Assembly: GCA_019454045.1 (NCBI GenBank)
Contig: SKCR01037614.1
Span: forward strand, 60,625 to 124,624
Direction of reading: 5' to 3'
Length of the DNA: 64,000 nt
Source: Zanthoxylum bungeanum
Taxonomy: Eukaryota > Streptophyta > Magnoliopsida > Sapindales > Rutaceae
Part shown: positions 1 to 13,200 of the stretch, one piece after another
Position numbering within the stretch: the first letter of the stretch is position 1
How the letters are laid out: each line of letters begins with the position of its first letter
The notes under the pieces: generated by a model
Told to the model about the DNA's origin: nothing
The model's input: the letters and a program-made list of their open reading frames with translations, nothing else
Database searches by the model: none
Made by a program: the position numbers and the translations under genes

Positions 1-435
1 ATCGATCAAATCGATCATCTGAAGAACATGCGGGCTAACAGCTTGCCCCTCATCCAATCTCGCATGGAACAGTTCCATTGCGACCTTATGAACAACAACT
101 TATTCTTGGTTCTCAAACGATTGTCTGAATCGTGTCATCATAGTATAAGCATCTAACATGCCATAATATTGTTTCTTGAGCCCCGGTGAAAGCGAACTTA
201 AGATGTATGATTTAACCTTTAAATCATCACCCTTCCAAGCTTGGAAGACTTCACGTTCTTCCGGTGTAACATCCTCTGCCACAGCAAGGGGCAGTGGACC
301 CTCAAGAACATATCCCAACTTCTCGGAATCGAGGACAATCCTCAAATCCAAATCCCAATCGGCAAAGTTATCAGCGCCTTTAAGTTTGTTCGCATCAAGC
401 ATATGCGCAAACTGATTAGTGGATGGTGCCGCCAT
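1..435 (-). pseudogene. copia gag N-terminal region with one in-frame stop
   Basis: Gag forms the capsid-like particle of Ty1/copia elements. The frame starts at the ATG read from 435 (MAAPS...), although it stays open upstream to 492. It shows the N-terminal gag pattern seen in plant copia elements: a KLKGADNFADW block, then a tryptophan-containing AWKGDDLKVKSYIL block and YTMMTRFRQSFENQ. A TAA at 100-102 interrupts it, and the same frame then continues to the window edge with the usual DEGQAVSPHVLQMIDLI block. One stop and no frameshift make this a fairly young but inactive copy. Protease, integrase and RT would lie left of the window. Confidence 0.85.
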
Positions 436-1182
436 CTCAAATCTATCATATAGATCACGAAAAACGGTTAGCAGAAATTTAAGCAGTTTCATATAATATC
501 ATAAGCATAAACTAGATCATGGATTTTTAATCTAAAAATGCCCCTCCCACTAAATCAAGTAATACTGTAATCCCCAAACATAATACAAAGATTTAATAAT
601 TAAATTAAATACTAATAGTGAAAAGTGGATCCCGTGAATATATTTCAGCTCACAGCAGAGGCACGATCTCGCCTACGTATATTCATCACGTAGACAACTC
701 ATTTGTCAATCACTCACTTGTGACTCATGGGTTTCCGGTCCTGGTCGTTTCTCGTTGTGACTACTAAGGCAGGTCCACAAGGAGACGTACCAAGGTTAAA
801 CTTGTCAATGATAAACTCAAACTACTTGCGTAACCCTAACAGCTAGTGCACGTTCAGGATTCCGCTTTCGCTTGAATTTACCTAGTATCTAATATACATC
901 CGACATAAATAAATCTCTATCGGCTACACCCTAACAGCAGAGGCACGGTCTCGGATGTAGTAATAGAGAAATATTTATAAACTGTATTGACAAGATGGAC
1001 CACATAACATGCATCAAATACATAATTACATTTAAACCTTATTAATTAGGGATTTTCCGCTAAGTGTCATACACCCTAAATCTAATCAAATTAGATAATA
1101 ACATGCATGTATAAAGTCAATAAAACATGATTAAACATTTAATTAAAGGGCTAATCATATTAGGGTGCCTAGATACAAACTC
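436..1182 (-). other. Cop-A1 untranslated leader between PBS and gag
   Basis: No supported gene. This is the leader of the copia element, between the primer binding site at 1183-1194 and the gag start at 435. Two short segments resemble each other: one near 640-690 and one near 925-965 both contain CAGCAGAGGCACG. Confidence 0.6.
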
Positions 1183-1194
1183 GCTCTGATACCA
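1183..1194 (-). other. primer binding site, initiator Met tRNA
   Basis: On the minus strand this reads TGGTATCAGAGC, the usual plant copia primer binding site complementary to the 3' end of initiator methionine tRNA. It lies 3 bases from the LTR end at 1198. Confidence 0.93.
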
Positions 1195-1197
1195 TTT

Positions 1198-3606
1198 TGA
1201 AAGGGTTTTTTTAGGGTGGAAATCCGGTAACACAGCGGAATAGTGGAAAATCAAAATTTTTCGATTTCAAAACTTTGTATTGGATAAATTAAATAAACAT
1301 ATTTATTTAATTACCCAATTATCAAAATTATGAAAAATACACAATAAATCAAATTTATGTGAATTTACCAAATTACCCCTAAACATTATATTTTGTTTAT
1401 TTTAATCTGAAATTGTTCGAAACGATTTTGGATGATTCTAAATCATTACAAATATGAATTTAACATGTCCTACACATTGAAATTCAAATTGCAACAAAAA
1501 TTTCCAAAAATTTTAGCAAAAGCTGAGAGCCCATTTATGTGTCCAAAGTGTGCATTTTGTATTTTCAATGTTCAAAACATATCCAAATGAAATCCAATCA
1601 ACATAAGATTTTATATGTATCATATATACATCCAAATACACAACATAAATGAAAAGCCCCAAATTTGGAAGTGGTCTTAAACCCTAATTGTTCAATTTCT
1701 TTCAAATTGGAAAAATTAGACCAAATTTGTTAAATCCAATACTTCAATCACGTTTCTTCCATTACAATCAAGCCTCACAACAATGAAACAACTATAGAAC
1801 AAATCTAGGTCATTTAAGAGTGGGTCAATAACTCTATATTAGCAACAAGTTTCTCAAACTATCAAAAGTATGCTTATTAACATATTAGAAGCATCCTTTG
1901 AATTTTATACATGCTCAACACATTTCAAATCTTCCATCCTCCAAAAATACAAAGAATAAAGAATATAAAAACAAAAGAAACTCATAGCATGAAGCCTAGA
2001 ACTCAAGGAATATTTTCCTCTCTAATAGCAAGTTGGAAAAACTTACTAAAATCCAAGCTTTTCCTTGTTTTCTTTTTCCTTCTTCAAGCTTCTTTGTTAT
2101 CTTTTAATGGAGTATTTGATAAGTGTATAAGGTTATGAAACCCTAAAAATAAAAATAAAAACAATATATACCATTTACACTTGGCCTTGGCCGAATTTGG
2201 CATATAAAAAATATCATGATATTTTTTCAATTTGTTTTAATTAAAGGCAACTTGTTCACTTGGTAAAAATGATCATTACACCTTTAATGAATAATTCAAA
2301 CAAGTCAAAAATTACAACTTAGTCATAAAGTAAATATCATAACTTAAAATATTCATATTTTAATTAATTTAATCATTTAACAATTAATTAATTAATTAAT
2401 TAATTACAAATATATTAAATATATGTATTATATTTACATTAAATATCAAATACATATATATTTATGATATTAGTCAAATATCTCAATTTGACAATTAATT
2501 CATGTGTATTTGAATTAATCTATCATTAAAAGCTAATACACAAAAATCGGGAAATGACTATCGGGTCCCTACACATGTATTTTGCGTTTAACCTTTAAAT
2601 GACTTTATAAATAATCAATATTATTTATAAATAATTCCCTAGTGCTCTACGAGTATATTTCATTAGTGAGACTCTCTAGATTCAGGCATATCCGTCACGA
2701 AATCCAATTTCGTGTCCATAATTTACCCACCCGTAAATTATGATGACCACAGATAAACTTGCTGAATCATACAGGTCGAGGTCATGGCATATGTATAATT
2801 CCTCTGTCACATATATCCAGATATATCCCATAGATATAGATGTAAACGTCAAATCTATATAGGGACTATCCTGTCGACTTCTCTATTAGCAATCTCAAAA
2901 AGAACATTTAGAACTGACTTCTAAAATGTACCATGGGCTCATGGTTTTTATCTGATTGCTAATCATATATGGACTACCTATGCTCTGTACACATAACTGA
3001 CGGATCCTATCTCGATACACACAGGACACCATGATGATCTATCTACACCTAATGAACAGGCGGATGTCTAATCTTAATAGATCGGTGACGTGACTGCCAT
3101 CTAAGTGTAGAAGATGTCTCATGTGCCCACAGTGGTATCTCAAGTCTAAGAATCAAAAATGCTACTCAACCCGAGAAGATTCTTATTGACGTTGGTGTAC
3201 CATCCATTAAGAATCTTCGGTGAGTCGTTCAGTGTTTATCCGCTATAAACACCTACACGTCTATACGAGTCTCCAAGACTAATAGTTCATTGAGAAACCA
3301 TTGGAATCATATACTCCAGTATACGACATGTACCGGTCTCAACGGGTTTACTTTATTGACCAAGTATTGTAAACCTTGACCAGAAACTGTCTGAGAATGA
3401 CAACGTCATGATACAACTCAATGTCAGTTGCGACGCTTTTGCAACAGCATCATGACTAGTCATTCTAAGGTCATTACGTCTTTACCATATTAAAAGATAC
3501 ATTATATTACAGAAACTGCATATATTATTCATAATAATAACGTTTTATAATAGTATTCATAAAGAAATACAACCGAGAATTGGCGCACTGAGCACCAACC
3601 CCAACA
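1198..3606 (-). repeat. Cop-A 5' LTR (about 2.4 kb)
   Basis: The ends are TG and CA, next to the PBS on one side. Its minus-strand start (TGTTGGGGTTGGTGCTC) matches the start of the Cop-A LTRs at 27675 and 62320 with few changes. It holds no supported gene; the small ORFs inside it (for example around 1911-2138) are chance frames. Two short inverted repeats lie at about 2695-2745, one with arms CACGAAAT/ATTTCGTG around CCA, and they recur in the other Cop-A LTRs. Confidence 0.88.
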
Positions 3607-3747
3607 GAACCTATACGGGAGCTCAGCCCTAACGTAGTTTGCGCCTTGATCGGTGAGTTCACACAGGATATTGTCGAATATGTTAGGCCTTAAAATGCTC
3701 ACATCATAGATGAATTCACTTCGACTAGTAATTCCCATTACGAGAGT
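3607..3747 (+). other. Tat1 leader next to the Cop-A1 insertion
   Basis: Short stretch between the Cop-A1 LTR end and the first gag codons. It starts with GAACC, the presumed target duplication of the copia insertion. No gene is visible. Confidence 0.5.
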
Positions 3748-5301
3748 ATGGCCAAAAACCTCAGCTCATTAAACAAGTTGATGGCCAAATATATGAATGG
3801 GGGGACATCCCCACCATGGACTATTCCCCTAGCACCCAGCAGTCAGGAGGCTGGTTCGAGTAATGTCCATCCCCTTCAAGGGGTTACCTCCCCTACGATG
3901 CCCCGAGGCGTTGGCCCACACTCAGGGCCAAACATAGTACAACATGAAGTAGTGTTGCCCCAAGGTTCACAAGGGCAGGGTCACGACTATGCCTCCTTTG
4001 TGAGAGGGCCACAACCACCACCCGTAGCAATGCCATTCAATGGTAATGACATGTTTAGAGAACAGATGACCGAGATTCTTCAGGATCAATTCGGTCTAGG
4101 AGTGAGGCTGATTCGGCCAAGGTATCAAAATTTGTATCCATAATGGATCGACTTGTCGTATCCATGGCCCAGGAACTACAAGATACCAGAATTTTCCCTG
4201 TTTACAGGGTCTGGGGAAGTTTCGACCATAAAATACATAGGCCGATTTACACTTCAGTGTGGGGAAACGAATGATTTCCACAAACTGAGGTTGTTTCACG
4301 GCTCGCTGTCACCTAATTCGGTGGAGAATTAGTGCCAAAAGGAACAGATGTTTCATCCATAATTCTACAAGACCGAATCTGAAGTGGCATTGGCCGATTT
4401 GGTCAATTTAAGGCAGCTCCCGGAGAATGGGCCGAAATATTCCTGCAAAGGTTCAAAGCGGCTTAGGGCCGATGTTACGTGCCTTTACCAGAAAAAAGAA
4501 TTTGTGAGGATCGCTCAAAGCTGTCTTAACTTCGATCTAAAAAAGAAGTTCCAAGATCGAGAATTCTGGTCTCTCTTGCAACTCACTACTAATGTGGTGC
4601 GATATGAACGATTATTGAAGGAGGAAGAAAAAATGAAGAATTCTAGTAAAGGAACCTATTACAGGAATACTAACTACGAAATGGGTGAAATAGACATCGA
4701 ATCGGCTGACTTATGTTTGGCCGAGTTAATCAAGGGGAAACCATACGTTTGCAAGACGTGGGCAGAACCCCAGGCCAAAATAGAGAATGATAGAAATAAT
4801 AGGAATTTCTCTTTTGACATCTCTAAGGTCGATGCCATTTTCGATCAGTTATATAAAGATAAGCAGATTAGGTTGAGCGACCGCCACAAATTTCCAAGCC
4901 CCGAAAAAATCAGTGACAAGAAATACTGTAAATGGCATAATGCATGGACGCATTCAACTAACAGCTGCCTTGTTTTTTGGAATGTTTTGTAGGATGCCAT
5001 AGAATCTGGGCGAATAACGTTCGAGAAAAAAATTGTGGTGGACGATAACCCTTTTCCAAAGCCGTTGGAATTGAATATGGTCAATACTGACCTCACCAAA
5101 ACAAGCCTGCCAAAGTTCAAGTTTGTTCTAGATGAAGATCAGGACGGTTATCGCCCCAGCGCTCTTGAAAGGATAGAAATGCCGCAGAAATGGAAGGTTC
5201 CACAAAACTTGTGCGTGCGTTGTCAGAATAGTATAGAATGGATGAAAGAGCTGGAAGATACCTGTGAGAGGCCAAAGAAAAGGGAATCGATAACATGGTA
5301 G
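3748..5301 (+). pseudogene. Tat1 gag, broken
   Basis: Three plus-strand blocks make up the gag: 3748-4143 (low-complexity, rich in P, G, S and Q), 4384-4992, and 5035-5301. Block two contains the capsid-like region (DLVNLRQLPENGPKYSCKG, then CLNFDLKKKFQDREF) and the conserved KYCKWHN(A)WTHSTNSCLVF motif typical of Tat-lineage gag, a Cys/His knuckle that normally binds nucleic acid. Stops and a frame change separate the blocks (for example TAG just after 4992). Expected role: particle formation. The ATG at 3748 is the first in frame but the true start is not certain. Confidence 0.8.
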
Positions 5302-7175
5302 CCGAGAACTTTCGCGCAAAGGTTCTATGGAGAAAATTCAAACTTCGTCCAGAATATCAGAACGTTTAGGCCGAAAATTCATCAGCCGAATATGTGGCAT
5401 TCATACAATGGGTCGCAATCATACCATCATCCCGGAAAAAACTATCCTCCGGTGGATGAAATGACCAAGACGCAATTGAGATGACACCAGAGGAATTATT
5501 GCCGTATGATGCGCCAGTAATATGAAAAGGAAATTATCCCTGATCATGGATTTCGAACCGGCGTCCACGTAAAGAGAGAGCCAGCTGCAGATGCTAAGGA
5601 TGACAGAAGTAAAGAAGAATCCAACACAAGCTGTAAGGAGCGCAATAAATTCGACCGGTGAAGACGGGATGAGACAGATGATGAAGAGCCTCCCATCGTT
5701 ATTCAGTTTGGAAACATGCCTTCGGTTGTGGCCAATCATTATCTGTTGTCTAAAAATTTCAAGGGGGACAATAATGATACCTCAAGAAGGGACGAGGATG
5801 TCTATGAAGGCGACGAGATGGAATTTACAACACTCGCAATAAGCGACATGATAGCCTCAGATGAAGAACTGACCGACGTAGCGGAAGAGATAAATATCAG
5901 GATCGAAGCACGAAGGAGAGGGATATCACAGAATCAACTTCTCAAAGAATTATATGAGGCTGGAAACCCCACAGTTGGGGTATTGGGAGAAGATTTGGGA
6001 TGATCCCCAAATCTCGTCCTATACGGAACGCCCAAAGTAAAACGGGCTGTGACCAAGGCGGAAAAATGGAAGATGTTCATCAACAACATCTCTCGTCATA
6101 AACTGACCACATTACCACCCTCTGGATGGGACGAGGAGGGAGAGCCACTTCAGGCAGATACCAGTGGTAAGAAAGCAATGGAAGTAGGAGTTGCAGAGAA
6201 GGTGACATTCCCAAAACCACCACAGCAAATGACAAAACATCTCCGACCACTTTATGTAAAAGCAAAGGCGAATGGAATCCCCGTCAATAATGGAGCGGTC
6301 ATCAACACCATTCAGGTTAGGATGTTGGGGCGGTTGGCGAAATCAGAGGCAATCTCATCCCTACAAATGTAGTGCTTACCGGCTTTGATGGAGGGGCAAT
6401 AACCGCTAAAGAAGTCATCCGATTAGATTTACAGGTGGGGAGTGCCACCAAGACGACATTATTCTTTATCATCGACGGACCAACCACTTACAACATGCTT
6501 TTAGGACGAGATTAGATCCACTGTAGCTGATACATTCCTTCGTCCATTCACCAATGTCTGGTTTTCTGGAATCAAAAGGACGAAGTGGAAGTGTTACACG
6601 CCGATAATAGACCCTTCACGGCGGAGACAAATTCAGCCGAATATTTCATGTATGAAGGAAATTATGGGCCTGCCAGAATACTAGATGAAGTCAGAAATTT
6701 ATCCATAGTCTCCAAGAATGACGAGCCATACACTACAGAATTGTTAAATGATATGTTTGCACAAACAAGGCCAACTATAGTGGCATTTGAGGGGCCGACG
6801 CATGGCCATGAAACCGCCAGTCCAAATGAGGAAGAACGGACGGAATAAATTGATGGCTTAATGGCTTATATGATGGAACAGAAAGGTGAAGCTAATGCCC
6901 AGGCCGCAATTTAGGCCTTAAAAGAAAAGTTATTGGCATATCAGATGGAAGATAGAATAAGAGAGGCATGCGGAGTGGATTGTCTAGTGGAAGGGAGTGA
7001 TCAGAACGAACAAAAGCAAGAGGACGAAGAATACGCCATCAATGGGCTACGTAAGGCAAACATTACAAAGGTGCAAGACATTTTGGATGAAGTAAACCTG
7101 GGGAGCGAAAACAATAGAAGTTAATAATGGTTGTCAAATAAAGGTGAAGTTTATTAGAACGACGAGATACATAGA
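5302..7175 (+). pseudogene. Tat1 gag-pol linker and aspartic protease region, broken
   Basis: Open fragments at 5716-6003, 6049-6372, 6585-6848 and 6933-7124 lie in the order expected between gag and RT. The fragment around 6380-6520 reads GFDGGAITAKEVIRLDL and later TYNMLLGRD, the C-terminal half of a retropepsin-type protease as seen in Tat elements. It is followed by a P-S-S-x-H-Q-C-L-V-F-W block that usually follows this domain. I do not see a clean catalytic D-S/T-G triplet, so the first half is degraded. The 5716-6003 fragment is acidic and has no recognised domain. Several stops and frame changes are present. Confidence 0.65.
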
Positions 7176-7938
7176 ATGGTTGTCAAATATAGTCTTGTCA
7201 TGAAAAAGAATAGGAAGTTAAGAATATGTATAGATTTTAGAAACTTAAATTTGGCAACACCAAAAGACCAATACACTATGCCTACAATGGACTCTTTAGT
7301 TGACTCCACAGCAGGATACCAAATGTATTCCTTTATGGACGGGTATGCAAGAAATAATCAAATTTACATCACCGAGGATGATATCCATAAAATGATGTTC
7401 AGATGTCCAGGGTCTTTAGGATGTTATGAATGGGTAGTAATGCCATTCGGCGTAGAAAATGCCGGAGCCACCTATCAACGGGCTATGAATATAATTTTCC
7501 ATGACATGATCAATAATTTTATAGAATTTTATGTAGATGACATAGTGGCAAAGTCTATGACCGAGAACGAACACTTTAGCCACCTGGAAATGGCTTTTGA
7601 AGTAATGAAGAAGTTCAAATTAAAACTTAACCCTGCCAAATATGTTTTTGGAGTTGCTACATGAAACTTTTTGGGATTCCTAGTCCACCAGTGGGGAATC
7701 AAGATTGACGCCAATAAATCTCGGGCAATTACCGAAGCTAGGCTGCCCAGGAATAAAAAATAATTGCTAACATTATTAAGGCAAGTCAATTTCTTAAGAA
7801 GGTTCATCTCTAACTGTGCAGGAAAACCCAAAGTTTTCTCACCCTTGCTAAGGCTGAAGGAAAAAAGATGAATTTTTCGGGACTAAAGAACATCAAAAAG
7901 CCTTCGAGAACATGAAAAACTACTTGGCATAGCCGCCG
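7176..7938 (+). pseudogene. Tat1 reverse transcriptase, broken
   Basis: RNA-directed DNA polymerase domain. The long open block 7176-7664 has the fingers/palm motifs RICIDFRNLN, FMDGYARNNQI (a degraded form of the usual D-G-F-S-G-Y-N-Q-I), MPFGVENAGATYQRAMN and the catalytic FYVDD near residue 119. The downstream connection region continues in frame past a TGA at 7662-7664 (NFLGFLVHQWGIKID). Further breaks follow near 7760 and 7870. The catalytic aspartates remain but the frame does not. It is followed directly by RNase H. Confidence 0.88.
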
Positions 7939-8427
7939 GTGATGGTACCCCCTGTGCCAAGACATCTGATGAAGCTGTACATATCCGCTGAGAAGCAATC
8001 CATAGCCGTAATGATCGCACAAGACGATAACACGGATGTGGAGAGAGCCATTTATTATATCAGGAGGCAATTGTTGAAATATGAATGTAATTACTCTCCA
8101 ATGGAGAAATTGTGTTTGGCTCTGTATTTCACATGTACTAAATTACGTGCCTACCTTAGGCCGACTACTGTGTACCTAATTACAAAAATCAATATAGTAA
8201 AGTACATGTTTTCTCCTCCTATTTTGCATCAAAGAGTTGGTTTTTGGTCGCTTTCATTGTCAGAATTTGACATAAGACATAAACCCCAAAAAGCAGTAAA
8301 AAATCAGGCCCTAGTAGATTTCTTGGCCGATCACCCATGCTTAAGTACCACTAAAGAAATGGGAATAGAAGTGAACGCGTGCAGTCTCAAACCATGGACG
8401 ATGCATTTTGATGGCTCTAGCACGTGA
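7939..8427 (+). pseudogene. Tat1 RNase H (first, retroviral-type)
   Basis: This domain degrades the RNA strand of the RNA:DNA hybrid during reverse transcription. The open block has the pattern LYISAEKQSIAVMIAQDD, then AIYYIRRQLLKYECNYSPME, then CLALYFTCTKLRAYL, which is the gypsy RNase H order. The usual first catalytic D is replaced (ISAEKQS where D is expected after the I/V-S), a drift often seen in Tat elements, where the second RNase H is thought to supply activity. The end overlaps the start of the second RNase H. Confidence 0.78.
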
Positions 8428-8776
8428 AAGGGAACATGAATATGAATAGTCTTGGTCAGTCCGCTAGGAGAATCATTCCAGTTCATGATCAAGTTGGACG
8501 AATGTTGCACTAACAATCAGATCGAATACGAGGCCTTGATATTTGGATTAGAAATGCTCATTGATATGAAAATAAAACATGTGTCCATTAAGGGAGATTC
8601 GCAACTGGTAATCCAACAAGTAACGGGGGCCTTCAAGTGCCAAAGTCCATCGGTCATTGCGCTGTCGAAAATAGCTAAGGAGTTGCTAGATCGATTTGAC
8701 TTCATAGAGCTAGAGCACATCCCGATGGTGGAATGAGATGGCTAACGAGTTGGCCCAAGCACCCTCAGGGTACAAA
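8388..8776 (+). pseudogene. Tat1 second (archaeal-type) RNase H, broken
   Basis: An additional RNase H typical of the Tat lineage. It shows MHFDGSST (first D), NNQIEYEALIFGLEML (E), and IKGDSQLVIQQV (D), the acidic residues of an RNase HI active site. A TGA at 8425-8427 breaks it after DGSST. A one-base shift near 8733 breaks it again just before the conserved NELAQ block in the next frame (8738 onward). It lies between the first RNase H and the integrase, as the Tat lineage predicts. Confidence 0.82.
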
Positions 8777-8989
8777 CTGACAAGCATGAGTAACATATAC
8801 AGGAGAGAAGAGGCCAAACCAGCACTGGTAAGACGAAAAAACATAATGGGTGTCATGGCCACTGAAATTCAGGACGAAGACCAAACTAAGAACTACTGGA
8901 GAAAAGAGATCAGAGAGTTCTTGGAGCAACCAGAAAATGGGAAAGACCGAAAGCTAAAACTAAGAGCCTTGAACTTCGTGATATTATGA

Positions 8990-10165
8990 GACGTGTTGTA
9001 CAAGAAACGACAAGATGGTATGTTGTTAAAATGTGTAGGAATACATGAAGGGGTCTGTGGGGCTCACCAGACAGGGATCAAGATGATATGGTTGATTATA
9101 AGGAGCGGCTATTATTGGCCGAAAATGTGAGAATCATGCATACTGTATGCGAAAGGGTGACTGGCTTGTCAGAAGCATGGGCCCATCCAAAAGGCACCAA
9201 CGACCGAAATGACTCCCATTATTAAGCCATGGCCATTCATGGGATGGGCGATGGATTTAATAGGAAAAATCTACCCTGCATCTAGCAGGAGACACACCTT
9301 CATTATTATGTCTACGGATTTATTCACCAAATGGGTGGAAGCGATCCCGGTGATAGAGATCTCTCAAGAACAAATCATCAAGTTCATAAAAGAGTATATT
9401 ATCCATCAATTCGGCATCACTCGGACGTTGATGGTGGATCACGGCACCTCGCTGAATGGCGAAAAATTTAGGATATTCCTGAACAAATATAGGGTTCAGT
9501 TAGTGAACAATACTCCGTATTACCCCCAGTCAAATGGCCAGGCAGAGTCTTCCAACAAAACCCTCAAAGGGTTGATCCGAAAAATGTTAACGGACAATGT
9601 CAGACAATGGGACGAATGTTTAAGTCAAGCTTTGTGGGTTTACAGGACGTCACCCCGAATGGGTACTTCGGTCACGCCGTTCCAATTAGTGTATGGTCAA
9701 GAGGCCGTATTACCAGTGGAAGTCAATATCAAATCCACTAGGGTGGCCTTGCAAGAGGATCTGACAAAGGAAAATTACAGTGAAGCAATTATCCAAAATT
9801 TTTTAGAATTGGACGATATCATATATGACATTATTAACCGTTTGGAGGCACAGAAGTCCAGGATGGCTAAGGGATATAATAGAAAAGTCGTGACCAAATC
9901 GTTCAAAAGATGGGAGATAGTATGGAAAACCATACTACCACTAGGTGCCAAGGACCCTGCATATGGCAACTGGTCTCCAAATTGGGAAGGCTCATTCAAG
10001 TTAGAGAAAGTATTGTTAAATGGAGCCTATCATTTGAAAGACCTAAATGGAAAAAGTCATGCCAGGGCGATAAACGACAAGTACTTAAAAAATATGTGTC
10101 TTCTTTGTGGGAACACGAGAATTAAACGTTCTCCAAATAACATAAAAAGGGTACAACATAAATAA
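8990..10165 (+). pseudogene. Tat1 integrase with intact D-D-35-E core
   Basis: Integrase inserts the cDNA into the genome. The N-terminal zinc-binding part (about 9040-9200: H...GAHQTGIKM...ACQKHGPIQ) has stops. The catalytic core is open from 9209: D16 (WAMDLIG), D77 (LMVDHGT, normally T-D-N-G) and E113 (NGQAESSNK), with 35 residues between the last two, as expected for retroviral-type integrases. A C-terminal part follows (GNWSPNWEGSFKLEKVL, then GAYHLKDLNG). The core of 318 codons is the longest undamaged pol piece in the element. The true frame begins upstream of the ATG at 9209. Confidence 0.87.
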
Positions 10166-10265
10166 GTATATAAATAATGTATTTTCATTAATTCATGATG
10201 AAAACGTCCTCAAAAATACAAACAAAAGGACGAGTATAGCGTCCCAACAATACACATAATTATTG

Positions 10266-13200
10266 GATGGCCGAAGATCGTTGAAGCTCATCGGGCGAAT
10301 CCTTCAGGAGCGAGAATTTCTCCCCCAGGTTATGCCATTCTCTCTACATCTCAACATCAGCCCTCACTAGATCAGCCAGACCTCTCTCAAAATCAACTCG
10401 GGCTAAATCCATAAACTCAGCCATAATAGCAGTGGCCTCAGCTACCAGAGAGGCAACCTTTTTTTTCTTGGCATCCCTCCTCATACGACTTTCCTCTATA
10501 AGGTGTTGAATCTCCTGTAATTGTCATTCTAAATCCAGCAGCAGCGACTCCTCAATAACCATTTTGTCTGTGGTTTCCCTTATGGTCTGTCAAAGATTAT
10601 CAATGGTAGCTCGAAGCCTTTCCTTATTGGTTATGGAGGCACGCAGCCTGGCCTTTTGATTGTGTACGGTCCGATAATGAAGAATGAGGGCCGGGACCTT
10701 GCTTTGCAAGTCTTGGAGAGAAAGACGGCCTTCCGCTGAAATGGGCAAAACAGGAAGACCAAGCAATCGGTCTAGCTCTGATTAAGTCCTTTCCAATTTA
10801 AGCATATTCTCTGGCAGGGCAGCGTGACCGATCTTTATTGTCATAAGTGAGGCATATTGGCCGAGAACCTCCCGAAGGGCCTCCAAGTCTGTTGTAGCCT
10901 GGGCCGAAGATAGGGGAGGCAAGGGCGAAGCAGAGGCTAACTGGTCCAGATCGCTCAAAATATCTTGGACCGATTGCAAGAATTGATTCGCCGCCTGATT
11001 ACAAAAAGGCCAAAGTTAGTAAATCAGAGTAGACGAAAAAGAAAGGATAAAGAAAAATTACTTACAGTTTCGGGCTGGCGAGTAGAACTAGACGGCTCGA
11101 CAGCTGTTGCCATAGAGACCTCAGGGACTTCGGGTAGCAATACAGGTTCGTCCCTCGGAGATATGGGGGCAGGAGATGTTGCCCGAGGAAGAGAAGAGAG
11201 AGGGGTCGAAGATGACGACCGTTCAGGAACAGCTGGTTGTTGAATTGAAGGATCAGTAGCTGACGGCCGAAGAGTTGGAGACTGAGGAGCCGAAGATGAC
11301 GGCTGGTCAAAAATGAAAAGTTCATGTGCCAAAGGAATAGAAGATATCGCCCGAGGAGGAGAGGGCGGAAGAGCCAAGGACGACGATTGTTCAGGGGCTG
11401 AAGTTGGTTGCACTGAAGAGGCCGGAGATGCTGCCCGTGAATAAGGTGATTGTTGCGGCATAGCTGCTGGCTGAGCCTCTGCAGAAGAACCAGAATCGGA
11501 AGAGTCAGAAACATGAATAACCTCCGGCTCTTCATAAATGCGACGAAGTATATCGTCTTTATACATAGACCAAACCCCCTCCAGTAATTCCAATTTGGCC
11601 AAAGTAAAAAGGTCATCTACATCCATATAACTTCCCCTAAGCCCCGCAGCGGCCAATCGGCGTACCAATGGGTAAAGCCATTTGAGATGACGCCAAAGAG
11701 GTCCGTCATCAGGCCAAATAGGCTCAACCTCTGGCCGAATAGGCCCATCATCCGGGTCCTCCACAGTTGGGACAGGATCGTCCAATGAGTGACACTCAAA
11801 TAAGGGATGGTCCCTTGGTATTTACTCAACCAATGGGCGCAAATGATCTAATACTATACTCGGCCCCATACCTTGAAGATCGACTCTAGCTTAATGGGCG
11901 GCATTAGTTGCTTCTGATGGGTGTTCAATGATTGGAATCTCAGCCGCTTCGTCATCATCTGATGGAAGTTGGACAACCGGGATTAAAACAGCTTCGGTTC
12001 TTTCCAGAGGACTTTCAACCGTGGGAACTTCAGCCCCCGTAGGTGGAGTCATTTCGGGCATAGCAGAAGGGGGTTCCGTCCTAAGCGCCTGCGCGAAATA
12101 CAAAATCAACATAAAATTCCAGATTGTATTATAGACCGACGTATAAGGGAGGGTAAAAGTTTTAGATTGTACCTTAGCCCGACGAGTGAGGGCCACATCT
12201 GAATCAGAACTGTGAGCTGGGGAAGGTTTCTTTCGCTTAACTTGTTTAGCTCTTTTCGGCTTGGCTTTCTATATCGGTCTCTTTGACCCGTTGATTCCGA
12301 GGACTTGGAAGAAAAGCGAATGGTGGAAAAGACCTGTGCATGGGGCAAAAGAAAAAATCTCTCACTGCAGGATGGCTAAAAACGGTCGAAGAGGGAATGG
12401 ACCGATGTACAATGAGAGAAAGAGGCAGCCGAAAAAGAAGACAGTAAGGAGCGAGTCTCAGACAAACATTGCTCAATATCAGAGACTGAAAGAACTTTGA
12501 AGCATTCTGATGTGGGAGAACAAGAGCAAAATAATGGGAGGGGCCACCCTTGGACGAGATCAAATTGGCGGGCAGTGAAGTTTGGGGAGTATACCTCCAC
12601 TCCAGCCTTGCCATTGGCTCCGGTCAGGATGTTATGGATCAGATCGCGGCTGCATAAAAACTTGCGTCGTATGCGATGGATCGATTCATCCTCCTCCGAC
12701 TCGGTAAGTTGATGAACAAAATAAGGGTTGTCGACCAAAGAGAAAGGGAAGAAAGAATGAACCTGAGAGAGGGTATAAAAATAATCGAAAACCGTGTAAG
12801 GAAGGAGGGAGGTTGGCCCGAATTGGGCTAACAGAAGACCGACACAAGGATATGAGTGACTCGACTCAATAGAACCAAAGACCGGGAAATAGGCTCTAAG
12901 CCAAAGTTGGACGATCCAGAGAAGACCGGAGGCGATTGGTGAAACACCAGACCAAAGCTATTTTTGGACGACAGTCAACCCTCGGTAAATGGCAGCCAAC
13001 AGAAAGGAAGCCAAGTCCAATCGACGACCGTTGGCAAGGTCCGACGATATAGGGAGATAACCTACCACAGGCTTCTGACTGGGTAATGGAGAAAAGCCAA
13101 CCCGGTCAAGGCACTGATATCACGAAGGGTAATGGTGAAAGGACCAGAAGGGAAGAGAAAAATGTTGTACTCGGAAGACCAAAAAAGCATGGAGACGGGG

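Larger units (their letters stand above)
1..3606 (-). mobile_element. Ty1/copia element Cop-A1, 5' part (gag start, leader, PBS, 5' LTR)
   Basis: The element reads on the minus strand. From its 5' end it has an LTR (3606 down to 1198), a primer binding site matching initiator-Met tRNA, a leader of about 750 bases and the start of gag, and it runs off the left window edge. The LTR ends in TG...CA. The base after it (3607 onward, GAACC) should be one copy of the target duplication; the partner lies outside the window. It interrupts the leader of the Tat-lineage element that starts at 3607. Family Cop-A also occurs at 26041-36683 and as a solo LTR at 59808-62320. Confidence 0.9.

Noticed and set aside
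1911..2138. 75-codon ORF in the Cop-A1 LTR
   Set aside because: Not kept in the other Cop-A LTRs and has no domain; the hydrophobic tail is due to T-rich DNA.
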